A stretch of DNA of 64,000 nt. Origin: Chromatium okenii (GTDB taxonomy: Bacteria > Pseudomonadota > Gammaproteobacteria > Chromatiales > Chromatiaceae). The notes beneath the pieces are model-generated. The model ran no database searches. It was not told the origin of the DNA and was given only the letters and a program-made list of their open reading frames with translations. Shown piece by piece: positions 21,199 through 32,057 of the stretch (the first letter of the stretch is position 1; each line of letters begins with the position of its first letter). The stretch covers positions 150,001-214,000 of the forward strand of contig NZ_PPGH01000035.1 of NCBI RefSeq assembly GCF_002958735.1, in the 5' to 3' direction. Made by a program: the position numbers and the translations under genes.

Positions 21199-21567
21199 CT
21201 ATAGCACTTCCGGCGCAAGTGAAATGATCTTCATAAAACGATCACCACGTAACTCACGCGTCACTGGTCCGAAGATGCGCGTACCAATTGGCTGAAGCTG
21301 GTTATTCAGCAACACTGCTGCATTACCGTCAAAGCGAATCAGTGAACCATCTGGACGGCGCACACCCTTACGGGTTCTCACCACGACAGCATTATACACA
21401 TCGCCTTTTTTAACCTTGCCGCGTGGAATAGCATCCTTAACGCTGACCTTAATGACATCGCCGATGCCCGCGTAGCGCCGATGCGATCCGCCGAGCACTT
21501 TGATACATTGCACCCGCTTTGCACCGCTATTGTCGGCGACGCCCAGATTGCTCTGCATCTGAATCAT
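21199..21567 (-). CDS. rplN: 50S ribosomal protein L14
   Basis: 122 aa, family length. [27 protein letters not shown] is diagnostic, as is [29 protein letters not shown]. Contacts 16S rRNA at bridges B5/B8 and binds RsfS. It starts the spc group after a 99-base gap downstream of rpsQ. A spc promoter lies there in E. coli, but I see no convincing consensus here. Confidence 0.97.
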   Translation of the reverse strand: MIQMQSNLGVADNSGAKRVQCIKVLGGSHRRYAGIGDVIKVSVKDAIPRGKVKKGDVYNAVVVRTRKGVRRPDGSLIRFDGNAAVLLNNQLQPIGTRIFGPVTRELRGDRFMKIISLAPEVL

Positions 21568-21666
21568 CTTTGTTTACCTAAACCTGTTACTGATTCCGAA
21601 TGAAATCTGGCTGCTCTGCGAATCACCGCTAGTTTGCGGATGACAGAAACGTATTAAAGCGCAGAA

Positions 21667-21933
21667 TTAACGCGCCTTTTCGATAACTTCAAGCAGACGC
21701 CAAGTTTTTGTCTTGGAAAGTGGACGGCATTGTTCAACCCGAACAAGATCACCTTCGCCACAACTATTGGTCTCATCATGTGCGTGGATTTTAGTCGAAC
21801 GACGCATAAACTTACCGTAAAGCGGATGTTTAACTTTGCGCTCGATGAGAACCGTTACGGTTTTATCCATTGCACTGCTGGTGACGCGACCTTCAAGGGT
21901 TCGGTTCGTCTTGTTCTCAATCACATCGCTCAT
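21667..21933 (-). CDS. rpsQ: 30S ribosomal protein S17
   Basis: Primary 16S 5'-domain binder, 88 aa. [32 protein letters not shown] and the acidic/basic tail match S17. Its start overlaps the rpmC stop by 4 bases (ATGA), and it closes the S10 operon. Confidence 0.96.
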   Translation of the reverse strand: MSDVIENKTNRTLEGRVTSSAMDKTVTVLIERKVKHPLYGKFMRRSTKIHAHDETNSCGEGDLVRVEQCRPLSKTKTWRLLEVIEKAR

Positions 21934-22133
21934 GATTTTGCGCCCTTCGTCAATTCCGCCATGACCGTTTTAATCCGAGCAATATCCCTGCGTCCGGTCT
22001 TCATCTGCGAGGGCTTTGACAATTGACCTGTACCACGCTGCATTCGCAGATTGAACTGCTCGCGCAGCAATTCCATCAATTGCTTTTGCAGTTCATCGAG
22101 ACTGCTTTTTCTCAGTTCATTTGCCTTCATCAC
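21930..22133 (-). CDS. rpmC: 50S ribosomal protein L29
   Basis: 67-residue two-helix protein near the tunnel exit and part of the trigger-factor/SRP docking site: [19 protein letters not shown], then [21 protein letters not shown] and [10 protein letters not shown]. Overlaps rplP and rpsQ by 4 bases each. Confidence 0.96.
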   Translation of the reverse strand: MMKANELRKSSLDELQKQLMELLREQFNLRMQRGTGQLSKPSQMKTGRRDIARIKTVMAELTKGAKS

Positions 22134-22543
22134 AGAATTGTCCGCTTTTCAAAGGTAGTTTGTACGGGCAGTTTTGCCGCTGCCAGCTCAAACGCCTCAC
22201 GGGCTAATTCTTCACTGACGCCTTCAATCTCATAGAGCACAAAGCCAGGTTGCACCAGTGCGACCCAGTACTCAACATTGCCCTTGCCCTTACCCATACG
22301 CACTTCCAGTGGCTTCTTAGAAATCGGCTTGTCAGGAAACACACGAATCCAGAGCTTGCCACCACGTTTGACACTACGTTGAATGGCGCGACGCGCTGCT
22401 TCAATCTGACGTGCAGTGAGACGCCCACGCTCAACAGCTTTTAAACCAAATTCGCCAAAGCTGACGCGGTTACCACTCTGCGCAAGTCCGCGATTGCGTC
22501 CCTTGTGTTGCTTACGGAACTTGGTACGTTTCGGTTGCAGCAT
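22130..22543 (-). CDS. rplP: 50S ribosomal protein L16
   Basis: 137 aa; supports the A site and 5S region. [22 protein letters not shown], then [26 protein letters not shown] and [22 protein letters not shown] are diagnostic. 3 bases after rpsC; the stop overlaps rpmC by 4 bases. Confidence 0.97.
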   Translation of the reverse strand: MLQPKRTKFRKQHKGRNRGLAQSGNRVSFGEFGLKAVERGRLTARQIEAARRAIQRSVKRGGKLWIRVFPDKPISKKPLEVRMGKGKGNVEYWVALVQPGFVLYEIEGVSEELAREAFELAAAKLPVQTTFEKRTIL

Positions 22544-22546
22544 AAC

Positions 22547-23224
22547 TTAGCCCTTCTTTCCGGCCGCTTTCGGCGCTGGTTCTTCGGGGAGCTGGTCACC
22601 GAATACCTCGCCCTTGAAGATCCAAACCTTGACGCCAAGGATGCCGTAAGTTGTCTTCGCTTCAGCAAACCCATAGTCAATGTCAGCGCGTAATGTGTGC
22701 AACGGTACTCGCCCTTCACGCGCCCACTCGCTGCGTGCAATCTCAGCACCATTCAAACGCCCAGCAACATTGATTCTGATGCCTTCAGCACCGAGCCGCA
22801 TGGTGTTCTGAATAGAACGTTTCATCGCACGGCGAAACATGATGCGTCGTTCGAGCTGCTGCGCAATACCTTCAGCGACCAGTTGCGCATCAAGCTCAGG
22901 CTTACGGATTTCCTCGATGCTGATGTGCACCGGAATTCCCATCATCGCCGACACCTTAACGCGGAGCTTGTCAATATCTTCGCCCTTCTTACCAATTACC
23001 ACGCCCGGACGGGCAGTGTGAATGGTGATATGCGCATTTTTAGCAGGACGATCAATCTGGATGCGACTGACTGATGCCTTGGAGAGCTCCTTCCGTAAGA
23101 AGGCGCGTACTGCAAGATCAGTGTTCAGTAGGTTCGCATAATCTTTAGTGTTCGCGTACCACTTGGATGTCCAGTCCTTGACGATGCCAAGTCGGATACC
23201 GTTTGGATGAACTTTTTGTCCCAT
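22547..23224 (-). CDS. rpsC: 30S ribosomal protein S3
   Basis: mRNA-entry protein, 225 aa. [24 protein letters not shown] at the N-terminus; type-2 KH domain with [14 protein letters not shown] (residues about 75-90); C-terminal domain [31 protein letters not shown]. Slightly shorter tail than E. coli (233 aa). 18 bases after rplV. Confidence 0.97.
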   Translation of the reverse strand: MGQKVHPNGIRLGIVKDWTSKWYANTKDYANLLNTDLAVRAFLRKELSKASVSRIQIDRPAKNAHITIHTARPGVVIGKKGEDIDKLRVKVSAMMGIPVHISIEEIRKPELDAQLVAEGIAQQLERRIMFRRAMKRSIQNTMRLGAEGIRINVAGRLNGAEIARSEWAREGRVPLHTLRADIDYGFAEAKTTYGILGVKVWIFKGEVFGDQLPEEPAPKAAGKKG

Positions 23225-23242
23225 GCAAGTCCCCTGAATTCC

Positions 23243-23575
23243 CTAGGCTTCAGCCACAATCAAGCTGATGTGACTGGTGCGTTTTTTAATACGGTTCGCA
23301 CGCCCTTTGGCGCGTGGACGAATTCGCTTCATGGTCGGGCCTTCGTTAACCTGAACGGCAGCGACCTTCAGCACGTCAATATCCGCGCCCTCATTGTGTT
23401 CGGCATTCGCAATAGCGGATTCAAGAATTAACTTGATGATCCCAGCGCCTTTCTGAGTACTGAATGCCAATGTATTCAGCGCCTCTTCGACATGACGACC
23501 GCGAATTAAGTCCGCGACCAGTCGCGCTTTTTGGGCTGAGATTCGGGCATATTTTAATGTTGCTTCGGCTTGCAT
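23243..23575 (-). CDS. rplV: 50S ribosomal protein L22
   Basis: Tunnel-lining protein, 110 aa, E. coli length. [25 protein letters not shown] and the hairpin/C-terminal [32 protein letters not shown] are conserved. 14 bases after rpsS. Confidence 0.97.
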   Translation of the reverse strand: MQAEATLKYARISAQKARLVADLIRGRHVEEALNTLAFSTQKGAGIIKLILESAIANAEHNEGADIDVLKVAAVQVNEGPTMKRIRPRAKGRANRIKKRTSHISLIVAEA

Positions 23576-23589
23576 CCGAGAATCTCCGA

Positions 23590-23868
23590 CTAGCGCTTCT
23601 TCGCCTTACGATCAGCCGCATGACCGCGATAAGTGCGGGTCATGGAAAACTCACCGAGTTTATGGCCGATCATGTTTTCGTTGACGAGCACCGGCACGTG
23701 CTGCCGCCCGTTATGAACTGCAATGGTCAACCCCACCATTTCAGGTAACACCATCGAACGGCGTGACCAAGTTTTGATAGGACGCTTACTGTTTTGGGCG
23801 ACCGCTTCTTCCACCTTTTTAATCAGATGGTGATCCACGAAGGGACCTTTTCGAATCGAACGTGGCAC
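23590..23868 (-). CDS. rpsS: 30S ribosomal protein S19
   Basis: Head protein that forms a complex with S13, 92 aa. [43 protein letters not shown] and [25 protein letters not shown] are diagnostic. 18 bases after rplB. Confidence 0.97.
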   Translation of the reverse strand: MPRSIRKGPFVDHHLIKKVEEAVAQNSKRPIKTWSRRSMVLPEMVGLTIAVHNGRQHVPVLVNENMIGHKLGEFSMTRTYRGHAADRKAKKR

Positions 23869-23886
23869 TTGCTAACCTCGCCTTAT

Positions 23887-24714
23887 TTATTTGCGACCAC
23901 GACGACGCACAATCATGCCGTCAGTACGCTTGTTCTTGCGTGTTTTATGCCCCTTAGTCGGCACGCCCCAAGGTGTCACTGGGTGGCGACCACCTGAAGT
24001 GCGACCTTCACCGCCACCATGTGGGTGATCGACTGGGTTCATGACCACACCGCGCACTGTTGGACGCACACCACGCCAGCGCGTTGCACCCGCTTTGCCA
24101 AGTTTCTGCAAACTGTGCTCGGTATTGCCGACTTCGCCAATCACTGCACGGCAGTCAGCGTGTACTTTCCGCATTTCACCGGAACGCAACCGCAACGTTG
24201 CTGATGAAGTATCACGCGCAATCAACTGTGCTGAAGCTCCAGCTGCTCGCGCCATTTGCGCACCCTTGCCGGGACGCATTTCGATGCAGTGCACCTGCGT
24301 ACCAACTGGAATGTTACGCAGCGGCATACAGTTACCAACTGCAATTGGAGCCATTTCACCAGACTGAACTTGAGCGCCAGCACTCAATCCTTTCGGTGCG
24401 ATGATGTAAGTACGCTCGCCATCCGCATATTTCAGCAGCGCCAAATGCGCGGAGCGATTGGGATCATATTCCAGCCGCTCAACCGTTGCCGGAACGCCTT
24501 CTTTATTGCGTTTAAAATCCACCAAACGATAACGCTGTTTGTGACCACCACCTTGATGCCGCACTGTGATGCGCCCAAGGTTGTTGCGTCCACCATTCTT
24601 TGATTTCTTTTCAATCAGCGGCTTATAAGGCGCGCCTTTATGCAGTTCTGGCGTCGTGACCTTGACGACAAAACGGCGTCCGGCAGACGTGGGTTTAGTC
24701 TTTACGATTGGCAT
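23887..24714 (-). CDS. rplB: 50S ribosomal protein L2
   Basis: Protein near the peptidyl-transferase centre needed for subunit association, 275 aa. [31 protein letters not shown] and the C-terminal [34 protein letters not shown] are hallmarks; the conserved His lies in the HPHGGGEG loop. 32 bases after rplW. Confidence 0.98.
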   Translation of the reverse strand: MPIVKTKPTSAGRRFVVKVTTPELHKGAPYKPLIEKKSKNGGRNNLGRITVRHQGGGHKQRYRLVDFKRNKEGVPATVERLEYDPNRSAHLALLKYADGERTYIIAPKGLSAGAQVQSGEMAPIAVGNCMPLRNIPVGTQVHCIEMRPGKGAQMARAAGASAQLIARDTSSATLRLRSGEMRKVHADCRAVIGEVGNTEHSLQKLGKAGATRWRGVRPTVRGVVMNPVDHPHGGGEGRTSGGRHPVTPWGVPTKGHKTRKNKRTDGMIVRRRGRK

Positions 24715-24746
24715 CTTGATCTATCCGTTGCTCTCTGCTGCCGCAC

Positions 24747-25043
24747 TTATGCGCCGCCGCCGAAGTCGATGTCATGACCAGCCTGCAGGCGCACATATGC
24801 TTTGCGCCAATCCTGCCGCTTGCCGATCCGCTGCCCAAGCCGTTTGTGCTTGCCTTTCACGTTTAATACCTGAACGGCATCAACCTTGACTTCAAACAGA
24901 AGTTCAACGGCGCTGGCAATTTCACGCTTGGTAGCGTTCGTCATCACACGAAAGGTGACATGACGAGATTGTTCAGCAATTCTGGTCGATTTTTCAGAAG
25001 TGATTGGCGCAAGCAACACCTTCATCAGACGTTCGTTGTTCAT
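24747..25043 (-). CDS. rplW: 50S ribosomal protein L23
   Basis: Exit-site docking protein for SRP and trigger factor, 98 aa. [24 protein letters not shown] and [26 protein letters not shown] identify it. Its start overlaps the rplD stop by 4 bases (ATGA). Confidence 0.96.
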   Translation of the reverse strand: MNNERLMKVLLAPITSEKSTRIAEQSRHVTFRVMTNATKREIASAVELLFEVKVDAVQVLNVKGKHKRLGQRIGKRQDWRKAYVRLQAGHDIDFGGGA

Positions 25044-25651
25044 GCTAACCGTTCCTCCAACTTCTTCACCGCTGCCTCGGTCGCCAGCATGATGTCGAAA
25101 GCGACCATGCTTACTGGATCAACTTCCTGTGCCGACAACACGCCAACATTAGGAAGGTTGCGTGAAGCAAGATACAAAACGTCATCCATGCCATCGGTCA
25201 GAATCAGCACGTTTTTCACGTCGAGCGTTTTTAACAACGCGACCAGTTCTTTCGTTTTTGGTGCTGGCAGCGAAAGCTCAGGAACTACAACCAACCGTTC
25301 ACTGCGTACCAATTCCGACAGAATCGAACGCACCGCACCGCGATACATTTTACGATTCACTTTCTGGCTGTAGTCACGCGGCTTGGCGGCAAAAGTCACA
25401 CCGCCAGAACGCCAAATTGGACTCCGTGAACTACCAGCACGCGCCCGACCGGTTCCCTTCTGACGCCACGGTTTCGCACCGCCGCCGGAGACTTCCGAAC
25501 GTGTTTTCTGAGCTTTTGTACCCGAACGTGCACCCGCCATGTAGGCGGTAATCACTTGATGAATGAGGCCAGGTTTATATTCGACACCGAAAACGGCGTC
25601 TGAAACCTGCACACTGGCAGCGCCAGCGTGGTTTCTAATGGCGATTTCCAT
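25040..25651 (-). CDS. rplD: 50S ribosomal protein L4
   Basis: 203 aa. The extended tunnel loop is visible as [28 protein letters not shown]. In E. coli L4 also represses the S10 operon through its leader; here rpsJ follows tuf by only 6 bases, so no room for the classical S10 leader is seen. 6 bases after rplC. Confidence 0.97.
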   Translation of the reverse strand: MEIAIRNHAGAASVQVSDAVFGVEYKPGLIHQVITAYMAGARSGTKAQKTRSEVSGGGAKPWRQKGTGRARAGSSRSPIWRSGGVTFAAKPRDYSQKVNRKMYRGAVRSILSELVRSERLVVVPELSLPAPKTKELVALLKTLDVKNVLILTDGMDDVLYLASRNLPNVGVLSAQEVDPVSMVAFDIMLATEAAVKKLEERLA

Positions 25652-25657
25652 CTGTGC

Positions 25658-26308
25658 TTAACCTTTATTCTTCTGCTTTACAGACGGCAGCACGATCAAT
25701 CGTCCGCCGGTTGGTCCCGGAACTCCACCGCGTACCAGTAGCAGGTTACGGTCAGCATCAACCCGTACCACTTCAAGATTCTGCTGGCAACGATTGGCGG
25801 CACCATGATGACCGGCCATTTTTTTGCCTTTCCAGACATGCCCAGGGGTCTGATTTTGACCAATGGAACCCGCTGAACGGTGAGAGCGCGAGTTACCGTG
25901 CGTCGCATCCTGCATGGAAAAGTGGTGACGCCGGATAGCGCCCGTAAATCCACGTCCTTTGGTGACGCCGCGAACATCCACTTTCTGCCCCATCTCAAAG
26001 ATGGAGACCGAAATCTCTTGCCCGACTTCCAGATCAGTGCCTTCGTCGGCTTCTAAACGAAATTCACGCAGCACTTCGCCCGCTTCCACACCTGCTTTCG
26101 CGTAGTGACCAGCCATTGGCTTGGTGACACGTGAGGCGCGACGGGTGCCAAAGGCAACCTGCACGGCGCGATAACCATCTGTTTCCGTAGACTTAACTTG
26201 ACTGACACGGTTCGGCGTCACTTCAATTACCGTCACGGGAATGCTTTCACCATCTTCTTGGAACAGGCGGGTCATGCCGGCCTTGCGCCCGATAACTCCG
26301 ATCGTCAT
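25658..26308 (-). CDS. rplC: 50S ribosomal protein L3
   Basis: Early large-subunit assembly protein whose loop reaches the peptidyl-transferase centre; 216 aa. [27 protein letters not shown] and [14 protein letters not shown], then [19 protein letters not shown]. The Gln methylated by PrmB in E. coli lies in the QNQTPG segment. 10 bases after rpsJ. Confidence 0.97.
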   Translation of the reverse strand: MTIGVIGRKAGMTRLFQEDGESIPVTVIEVTPNRVSQVKSTETDGYRAVQVAFGTRRASRVTKPMAGHYAKAGVEAGEVLREFRLEADEGTDLEVGQEISVSIFEMGQKVDVRGVTKGRGFTGAIRRHHFSMQDATHGNSRSHRSAGSIGQNQTPGHVWKGKKMAGHHGAANRCQQNLEVVRVDADRNLLLVRGGVPGPTGGRLIVLPSVKQKNKG

Positions 26309-26318
26309 CGTGTTGTCC

Positions 26319-26630
26319 TCAGCTCAGCTTGATCTGGACGTCAACGCCCGCTGCCAGATCGAGTTTCATTAGCGCGTCAACCGTCTTATCCGTCGGGTCG
26401 ACAATGTCCATGAGACGCTTGTGCGTCCGTAGTTCGTACTGATCGCGAGCGTCTTTATTAACGTGTGGCGAAATCAGGATCGTAAAGCGTTCCTTTTTAG
26501 AAGGCAGCGGAACTGGACCGCGTACCTGAGCGCCGGTGCGCTTGGCGGTGTCAACAATTTCACGGGCAGACTGATCAATTAAACGATGATCAAATGCCTT
26601 TAACCGAATACGGATTCTTTGGCTGCTCAT
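26319..26630 (-). CDS. rpsJ: 30S ribosomal protein S10 (NusE)
   Basis: 103 aa, E. coli length. [38 protein letters not shown] is diagnostic. Besides its ribosomal role S10 pairs with NusB at boxA in antitermination. First gene of the S10 group but only 6 bases after tuf, so str and S10 genes appear to form one unit. Confidence 0.97.
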   Translation of the reverse strand: MSSQRIRIRLKAFDHRLIDQSAREIVDTAKRTGAQVRGPVPLPSKKERFTILISPHVNKDARDQYELRTHKRLMDIVDPTDKTVDALMKLDLAAGVDVQIKLS

Positions 26631-26636
26631 CTGTCC

Positions 26637-27827
26637 TTACTCAATGATCTTCGCAACGACGCCAGCACCAACGGTGCGACCACCTTCACGGACTGCGAAG
26701 CGTAATCCTTCTTCCATAGCAATTGGTGCAATCAACTTAATCGTCATCTTCAGGTTATCACCGGGCATCACCATTTCGACGCCTTCAGGTAATTCGCAAG
26801 CACCAGTCACGTCCGTCGTGCGGAAATAAAACTGTGGACGATACCCGTTGAAGAACGGTGTGTGACGTCCGCCTTCATCTTTACCCAGAACGTAAACTTC
26901 TGCTTCAAAATGGGTGTGCGGATTGATTGATTTCGGCTTGGCTAACACCTGACCACGCTCAACATCTTCGCGTTTGGTGCCACGCAACAGAACACCAACG
27001 TTATCACCAGCTTGACCTTGATCGAGCAACTTGCGGAACATTTCAACGCCAGTACAAGTTGTCTTAACGGTGTTTTTAATTCCAACAATTTCAACTTCTT
27101 CACCAACTTTGACCACGCCGCGCTCAATACGTCCAGTCACCACTGTGCCGCGACCGGAAATCGAGAACACGTCTTCAATCGGCATCAGGAAAGCGCCATC
27201 CACTGCACGTTCCGGCTGCGGAATGTAGCTGTCGAGCGCATCCATTAGCTTATCAATGGACTGCGTACCAATTTCAGAATCGACACCTTCCAACGCGAGC
27301 TTGGCCGAGCCAGTCACGATTGGCGTGTCATCACCAGGGAAATCGTACTTAGACAGCAGTTCGCGCACTTCCATCTCAACCAGTTCGAGCAGCTCAGGAT
27401 CGTCGAGCATGTCGGCTTTGTTGAGATAAACCACGATGTAAGGCACACCGACCTGCCGTGACAACAGAATGTGTTCACGCGTCTGCGGCATCGGACCATC
27501 TGCAGCAGAAACGACGAGAATTGCGCCGTCCATTTGCGCCGCGCCAGTAATCATGTTTTTGACATAGTCCGCGTGACCGGGGCAGTCAACATGCGCATAG
27601 TGGCGCTTATTGCTCTCGTATTCGACGTGCGCGGTAGCAATCGTAATTCCGCGAGCACGTTCTTCAGGAGCATTATCAATTTGATCGTATGCCCGCGCCT
27701 CACCACCAAATTTCTTGGACTGGTGAGTGGTGATCGCTGCCGTCAGCGTAGTCTTGCCGTGATCGACGTGACCGATGGTGCCGACGTTAACGTGTGGCTT
27801 ACTGCGTTGAAATTTTTCTTTGGACAT
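26637..27827 (-). CDS. tuf: Elongation factor Tu
   Basis: GTPase that brings aminoacyl-tRNA to the A site; 396 aa. G1 GHVDHGKT, the effector ARGITI, G3 DCPGHADY, G4 NKADM and the C-terminal [22 protein letters not shown] are intact. 19 bases after fusA and 6 before rpsJ. A second tuf copy is common in gammaproteobacteria but is not in this window. Confidence 0.98.
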   Translation of the reverse strand: MSKEKFQRSKPHVNVGTIGHVDHGKTTLTAAITTHQSKKFGGEARAYDQIDNAPEERARGITIATAHVEYESNKRHYAHVDCPGHADYVKNMITGAAQMDGAILVVSAADGPMPQTREHILLSRQVGVPYIVVYLNKADMLDDPELLELVEMEVRELLSKYDFPGDDTPIVTGSAKLALEGVDSEIGTQSIDKLMDALDSYIPQPERAVDGAFLMPIEDVFSISGRGTVVTGRIERGVVKVGEEVEIVGIKNTVKTTCTGVEMFRKLLDQGQAGDNVGVLLRGTKREDVERGQVLAKPKSINPHTHFEAEVYVLGKDEGGRHTPFFNGYRPQFYFRTTDVTGACELPEGVEMVMPGDNLKMTIKLIAPIAMEEGLRFAVREGGRTVGAGVVAKIIE

Positions 27828-27846
27828 CCCGCTCTACCCTTAATCG

Positions 27847-29943
27847 TTACTGTTTCTTGGAGACCGCTTCGGCAATGCTAGCGGGCACTTCGTTGTATTT
27901 GCTGAATTCCATGCTGTAAGTCGCCCGACCTTGGGTTGCCGATCGGAGGTCAGTTGAATAACCAAACATCTCCGATAAGGGAACCTCTGCACGGATAATT
28001 TTGCCGGACGGCGCATCTTCCATGCCATGAATCATACCGCGCCGACTATTCAGATCACCCATGACATCGCCCATATTGACTTCGGGCGTCACGACTTCGA
28101 CCTTCATAATGGGTTCCAGCAATACGGGTCGCGCCTTGGCTACAGCTTCTTTAATTGCTATGGAGCCAGCAATCTTAAATGCCATTTCGCTCGAATCGAC
28201 TTCGTGGTAAGAACCGTCGTAGAGCGTTACCTTGATGTCCACAATCGGAAACCCAGCAAGGATGCCATTCGTCATAGCTTCCTTGATTCCTTTGTCTACC
28301 GCCGGGATGTATTCCTTGGGGACGGAACCACCAACAATCGCGTTGACAAACTCGTAACCGGCTCCAGCTTCCTGCGGTTCGACTTTGATATAAACATGAC
28401 CGTACTGACCACGACCACCAGACTGCCGTGCAAATTTGGTTTCCTGCTGAACCGTTGAGCGAATGGTCTCGCGGTAGCTTACCTGCGGTGCACCAACATT
28501 TGCTTCAACCTTAAATTCACGGCGCATTCGATCCACGATGATTTCAAGATGCAGCTCACCCATTCCTGAAATGATGGTTTGACCAGATTCTTCATCAGTG
28601 CGTACACGGAATGACGGGTCTTCTTGCGCCAATTTCGAGAGTGCAATGCCCATCCGTTCTTGGTCGCTTTTAGTCTTTGGTTCTACTGCAACTGAAATCA
28701 CCGGCTCAGGAAATTCCATTCGCTCAAGCGTAATGATGTTATTCAGATCGCATAGCGTATCGCCAGTCGTGACATCTTTTAATCCGACCGCAGCAGCAAT
28801 ATCACCAGCGCAAACTTCTTTGATTTCCTGCCGCTCATTAGCGTGCATTTGCAGAATGCGTCCGATGCGTTCTTTACGACCTTTAACCGGGTTGTAAACC
28901 GTATCACCAGATTTTAAGACACCGGAATACACACGGAAAAAAGTCAAAGTACCAACAAAGGGGTCGGTCGCAATTTTGAACGCAAGCGCAGCAAAGGGTG
29001 CTGCATCAGATGCTGGACGATCTGCTTCGCTTTCATCCTTATCATCGAGAATACCGCGAATTGCTGGCACATCGACAGGCGAAGGCATGTAATCCAACGC
29101 TGCATCAAGCATGGCTTGAACGCCTTTATTCTTGAACGCAGAGCCGCACATCATTGGCACGATTTCACTTTTCAGTGTCCGTGCCCGTAAGCCAGCCTGA
29201 ATTTCGGTATTGGTTAGCGCAATACCTTCAAGGTATTTCTCCATCAATTCTTCAGAAGCCTCAGCAGCGGCTTCAATCATCTTCTCACGCCATTCATTAG
29301 CGACATCAAGCAATTCTTCTGGAATATCGCGCAATTCGTATTCCATACCACGCGAGGCTTCATCCCAATAGACAGCTTTCATTTGCACAAGATCAATGAC
29401 GCCTTTGAAATCTTCTTCGGCACCAATCGGCACTTGAATCGGTACGGCATTGCCGCCGAGCCGATCTTTAACCTGTTGGACAACACGGAAAAAGTTAGCG
29501 CCCATGCGATCCATCTTGTTGACGAATGCAATACGCGGGACACCATACTTATCAGCTTGACGCCAAACTGTTTCAGACTGTGGTTCAACACCACCAACAG
29601 CACAAAATACTGCGCAAGCGCCGTCAAGGACGCGCAGTGAGCGTTCTACTTCAATTGTGAAATCGACGTGTCCGGGCGTATCAATGATATTAATTCGATA
29701 CTCAGGACGTTGGCGACTCATGCCCTTCCAGAAACAGGTTGTTGCTGCGGAAGTGATGGTAATTCCGCGCTCCTGCTCTTGCTCCATCCAGTCCATGGTC
29801 GCTGCACCATCGTGGACTTCACCAATCTTATGGGAGACACCTGTATAAAACAGAATGCGCTCTGTCGTAGTGGTCTTCCCAGCATCGATGTGCGCCATGA
29901 TGCCCAGGTTGCGATACCGCTCGATAGGTGTGCTACGTGCCAC
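27847..29943 (-). CDS. fusA: Elongation factor G
   Basis: Ribosomal translocase GTPase, 698 aa. G1 [15 protein letters not shown] (residues about 16-30), effector [14 protein letters not shown]3 [10 protein letters not shown]4 [10 protein letters not shown]; the domain IV region [13 protein letters not shown] is present through the C-terminus. 45 bases after rpsG. No frameshift, unlike the related GTPase gene prfC in this window. Confidence 0.98.
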   Translation of the reverse strand: MARSTPIERYRNLGIMAHIDAGKTTTTERILFYTGVSHKIGEVHDGAATMDWMEQEQERGITITSAATTCFWKGMSRQRPEYRINIIDTPGHVDFTIEVERSLRVLDGACAVFCAVGGVEPQSETVWRQADKYGVPRIAFVNKMDRMGANFFRVVQQVKDRLGGNAVPIQVPIGAEEDFKGVIDLVQMKAVYWDEASRGMEYELRDIPEELLDVANEWREKMIEAAAEASEELMEKYLEGIALTNTEIQAGLRARTLKSEIVPMMCGSAFKNKGVQAMLDAALDYMPSPVDVPAIRGILDDKDESEADRPASDAAPFAALAFKIATDPFVGTLTFFRVYSGVLKSGDTVYNPVKGRKERIGRILQMHANERQEIKEVCAGDIAAAVGLKDVTTGDTLCDLNNIITLERMEFPEPVISVAVEPKTKSDQERMGIALSKLAQEDPSFRVRTDEESGQTIISGMGELHLEIIVDRMRREFKVEANVGAPQVSYRETIRSTVQQETKFARQSGGRGQYGHVYIKVEPQEAGAGYEFVNAIVGGSVPKEYIPAVDKGIKEAMTNGILAGFPIVDIKVTLYDGSYHEVDSSEMAFKIAGSIAIKEAVAKARPVLLEPIMKVEVVTPEVNMGDVMGDLNSRRGMIHGMEDAPSGKIIRAEVPLSEMFGYSTDLRSATQGRATYSMEFSKYNEVPASIAEAVSKKQ

Positions 29944-29988
29944 GACTGAATCCGCCTTGATGAATCTAAAGAACGCTGAACTTTAAAA

Positions 29989-30483
<495 letters not shown>

Positions 30484-30515
30484 TTAAAACGGGTTTACGT
30501 TAGCTCAAGACGCCG

Positions 30516-30890
30516 TTACTTTTTCGGGCGCTTGGCGCCGTACTTGGAACGACCTTGACGCCGCTTTTCGACGCCGGAAGTATCTAGTGTTCCGCGTACT
30601 GTGTGATAACGCACACCTGGTAAATCCTTGACACGTCCGCCGCGAATCAGCACCACCGAATGTTCTTGAAGGTTGTGACCCTCGCCACCGATGTAGGTTG
30701 CGACCTCAAAGCCGTTAGTTAAACGAACACGCGCAACCTTTCTCAAAGCTGAGTTTGGTTTTTTTGGCGTCGTCGTATAAACGCGGGTACAAACTCCCCG
30801 ACGTTGTGGGCACGCCTCAAGCGCCGGTACATTTGTTTTCGTCACGTTCCGCTTGCGGGGCTTCCTGACGAGTTGGTTGATCGTTGCCAT
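30516..30890 (-). CDS. rpsL: 30S ribosomal protein S12
   Basis: Decoding-centre protein, 124 aa from [15 protein letters not shown]; an upstream in-frame extension starting at a TTG is not conserved. The streptomycin-site segments are wild type in pattern: [18 protein letters not shown] (the Lys usually mutated) and [25 protein letters not shown]. First gene of the str-S10-spc-alpha block, with its own promoter about 200 bases upstream rather than rpoBC. Confidence 0.97.
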   Translation of the reverse strand: MATINQLVRKPRKRNVTKTNVPALEACPQRRGVCTRVYTTTPKKPNSALRKVARVRLTNGFEVATYIGGEGHNLQEHSVVLIRGGRVKDLPGVRYHTVRGTLDTSGVEKRRQGRSKYGAKRPKK

Positions 30891-31057
30891 GCAATCAGTC
30901 TCCAGCGGCGACCTCGCGCCATAATTCACGAAAGTCAAACGATACCTGCGTAAAGAACAGCTAGAGGAATCTGACGCTGACGTTCACACTGATGTGGTCG
31001 ATTGACTCGGGGGTTGGGCGGATTTGCCCAGACCAAGGAACCGGACTAAAAATGAGA

Positions 31058-31082
31058 CTAGCCAGTCATAAAGACCGGCTAG
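31058..31082 (-). promoter_or_regulatory. Leader hairpin of the str operon (possible attenuator)
   Basis: Just downstream of the predicted start, CTAGCCGGTC/GACTGGCTAG forms a 10-bp stem (one G-U) with a 5-base loop, then TCTCATTTTTAG. This resembles an intrinsic terminator in a leader. A boxA-like TGTTCTTTA (30951-30959) lies between it and rpsL. The 408 bases upstream of rpsL hold no gene. Confidence 0.5.
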
Positions 31083-31094
31083 CTAAGACGGATC

Positions 31095-31123
31095 AGTATA
31101 GGGAGCGATTAAAAGTCTGTCAA
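31095..31123 (-). promoter_or_regulatory. Predicted strong sigma70 promoter of the str operon
   Basis: On the minus strand, consensus TTGACA (31123-31118), a 17-base spacer and TATACT (31100-31095). Initiation near 31088 gives a leader of about 200 bases to rpsL. Confidence 0.8.
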
Positions 31124-31298
31124 CGTCTGCACCTTAGTGCCTGCCTAACTAATAAACCTTAGCTTGTGCCACGTGTAAATATATTTTTTTATTATTATCA
31201 ATGTTTTGTGGTTTTAGGGATATGGGCTTACCGATAATACAAGGCATTCTTACAAACTGATTTTTTCCTAAGCATTACGAATTTTGTAAAGCATAGAA

Positions 31299-32057
31299 TT
31301 ATTTCGCTACATTAGAATCAAGATAGTGATCAATCCATTTGTGTACAAGATAAATCACCGGGGTGAGCAAAATTGCAACCATACCCTTATAAAAATAATT
31401 TACAGTGCCAACCGCTAAAAATAAATCAGTTGACCAGTGTTGTGGACCTAACACAAAAGCAATGTAAAGTACGACAAAGCTGTCAATAAATTGTGATACT
31501 AAAGTAGACCCTGTAGCTCGTAGCCAAAGATAACGTTGCCCCGTAATACGTCTAATTAACTGAAAAAGCGTAACATCAATAATTTGACCAACCAAAAAAG
31601 CAATAAGTGAACCCGCAATAATCCACATCCCTTGACCAAAAATTGCTTGAAATGCTGCCTGCATATCAGGCACACCATTTTCGGATTGAATACTAATCCA
31701 CCAAGGTGCTGGCACTAGCAAAATTGCCAGATATGCAAAAGCAAAAGCGTAAATAATTAAACAAGCAGTTAAATAAGAAAGAAAGCGTACTCCACGTTGA
31801 CCATAATATTCATTGATAATGTCCGTCATCACGAATACTATCGGCCATAGCAAAACTCCCGCAGTAAAGCTCAGTGAACCTGACTGTTGAAATAACGTCC
31901 AGTTAAAAGGATTTAAGCCAATAGTTCTTTCTAATGCAAAAATTTTAACGCCAATAAATTCAGCGATAAGCGCGTTGCAAACAAAAAAACCACTAAGAAC
32001 AATAAACAAGCGGGTGGGGCGATCAAATGTTCCCAATCTTGAAACAGTAGTATTCAC
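31299..32057 (-). CDS. yhhQ: Queuosine precursor transporter (YhhQ family)
   Basis: Inner-membrane protein of 252 aa with about six hydrophobic segments. Family features are VKIFALERTIGLNPFNW-type N-terminal sequence, FVMTDIINEYYGQRGVRFLSY and STLVSQFIDSFVVLYIAF. YhhQ imports queuine precursors (preQ0/preQ1) for tRNA queuosine. The GTG start overlaps the dcd stop by 4 bases (GTGA), so translation is coupled to the intein-containing gene. The 175 bases after it up to the str promoter contain an A/T-rich stretch but no gene. Confidence 0.88.
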   Translation of the reverse strand: MNTTVSRLGTFDRPTRLFIVLSGFFVCNALIAEFIGVKIFALERTIGLNPFNWTLFQQSGSLSFTAGVLLWPIVFVMTDIINEYYGQRGVRFLSYLTACLIIYAFAFAYLAILLVPAPWWISIQSENGVPDMQAAFQAIFGQGMWIIAGSLIAFLVGQIIDVTLFQLIRRITGQRYLWLRATGSTLVSQFIDSFVVLYIAFVLGPQHWSTDLFLAVGTVNYFYKGMVAILLTPVIYLVHKWIDHYLDSNVAK

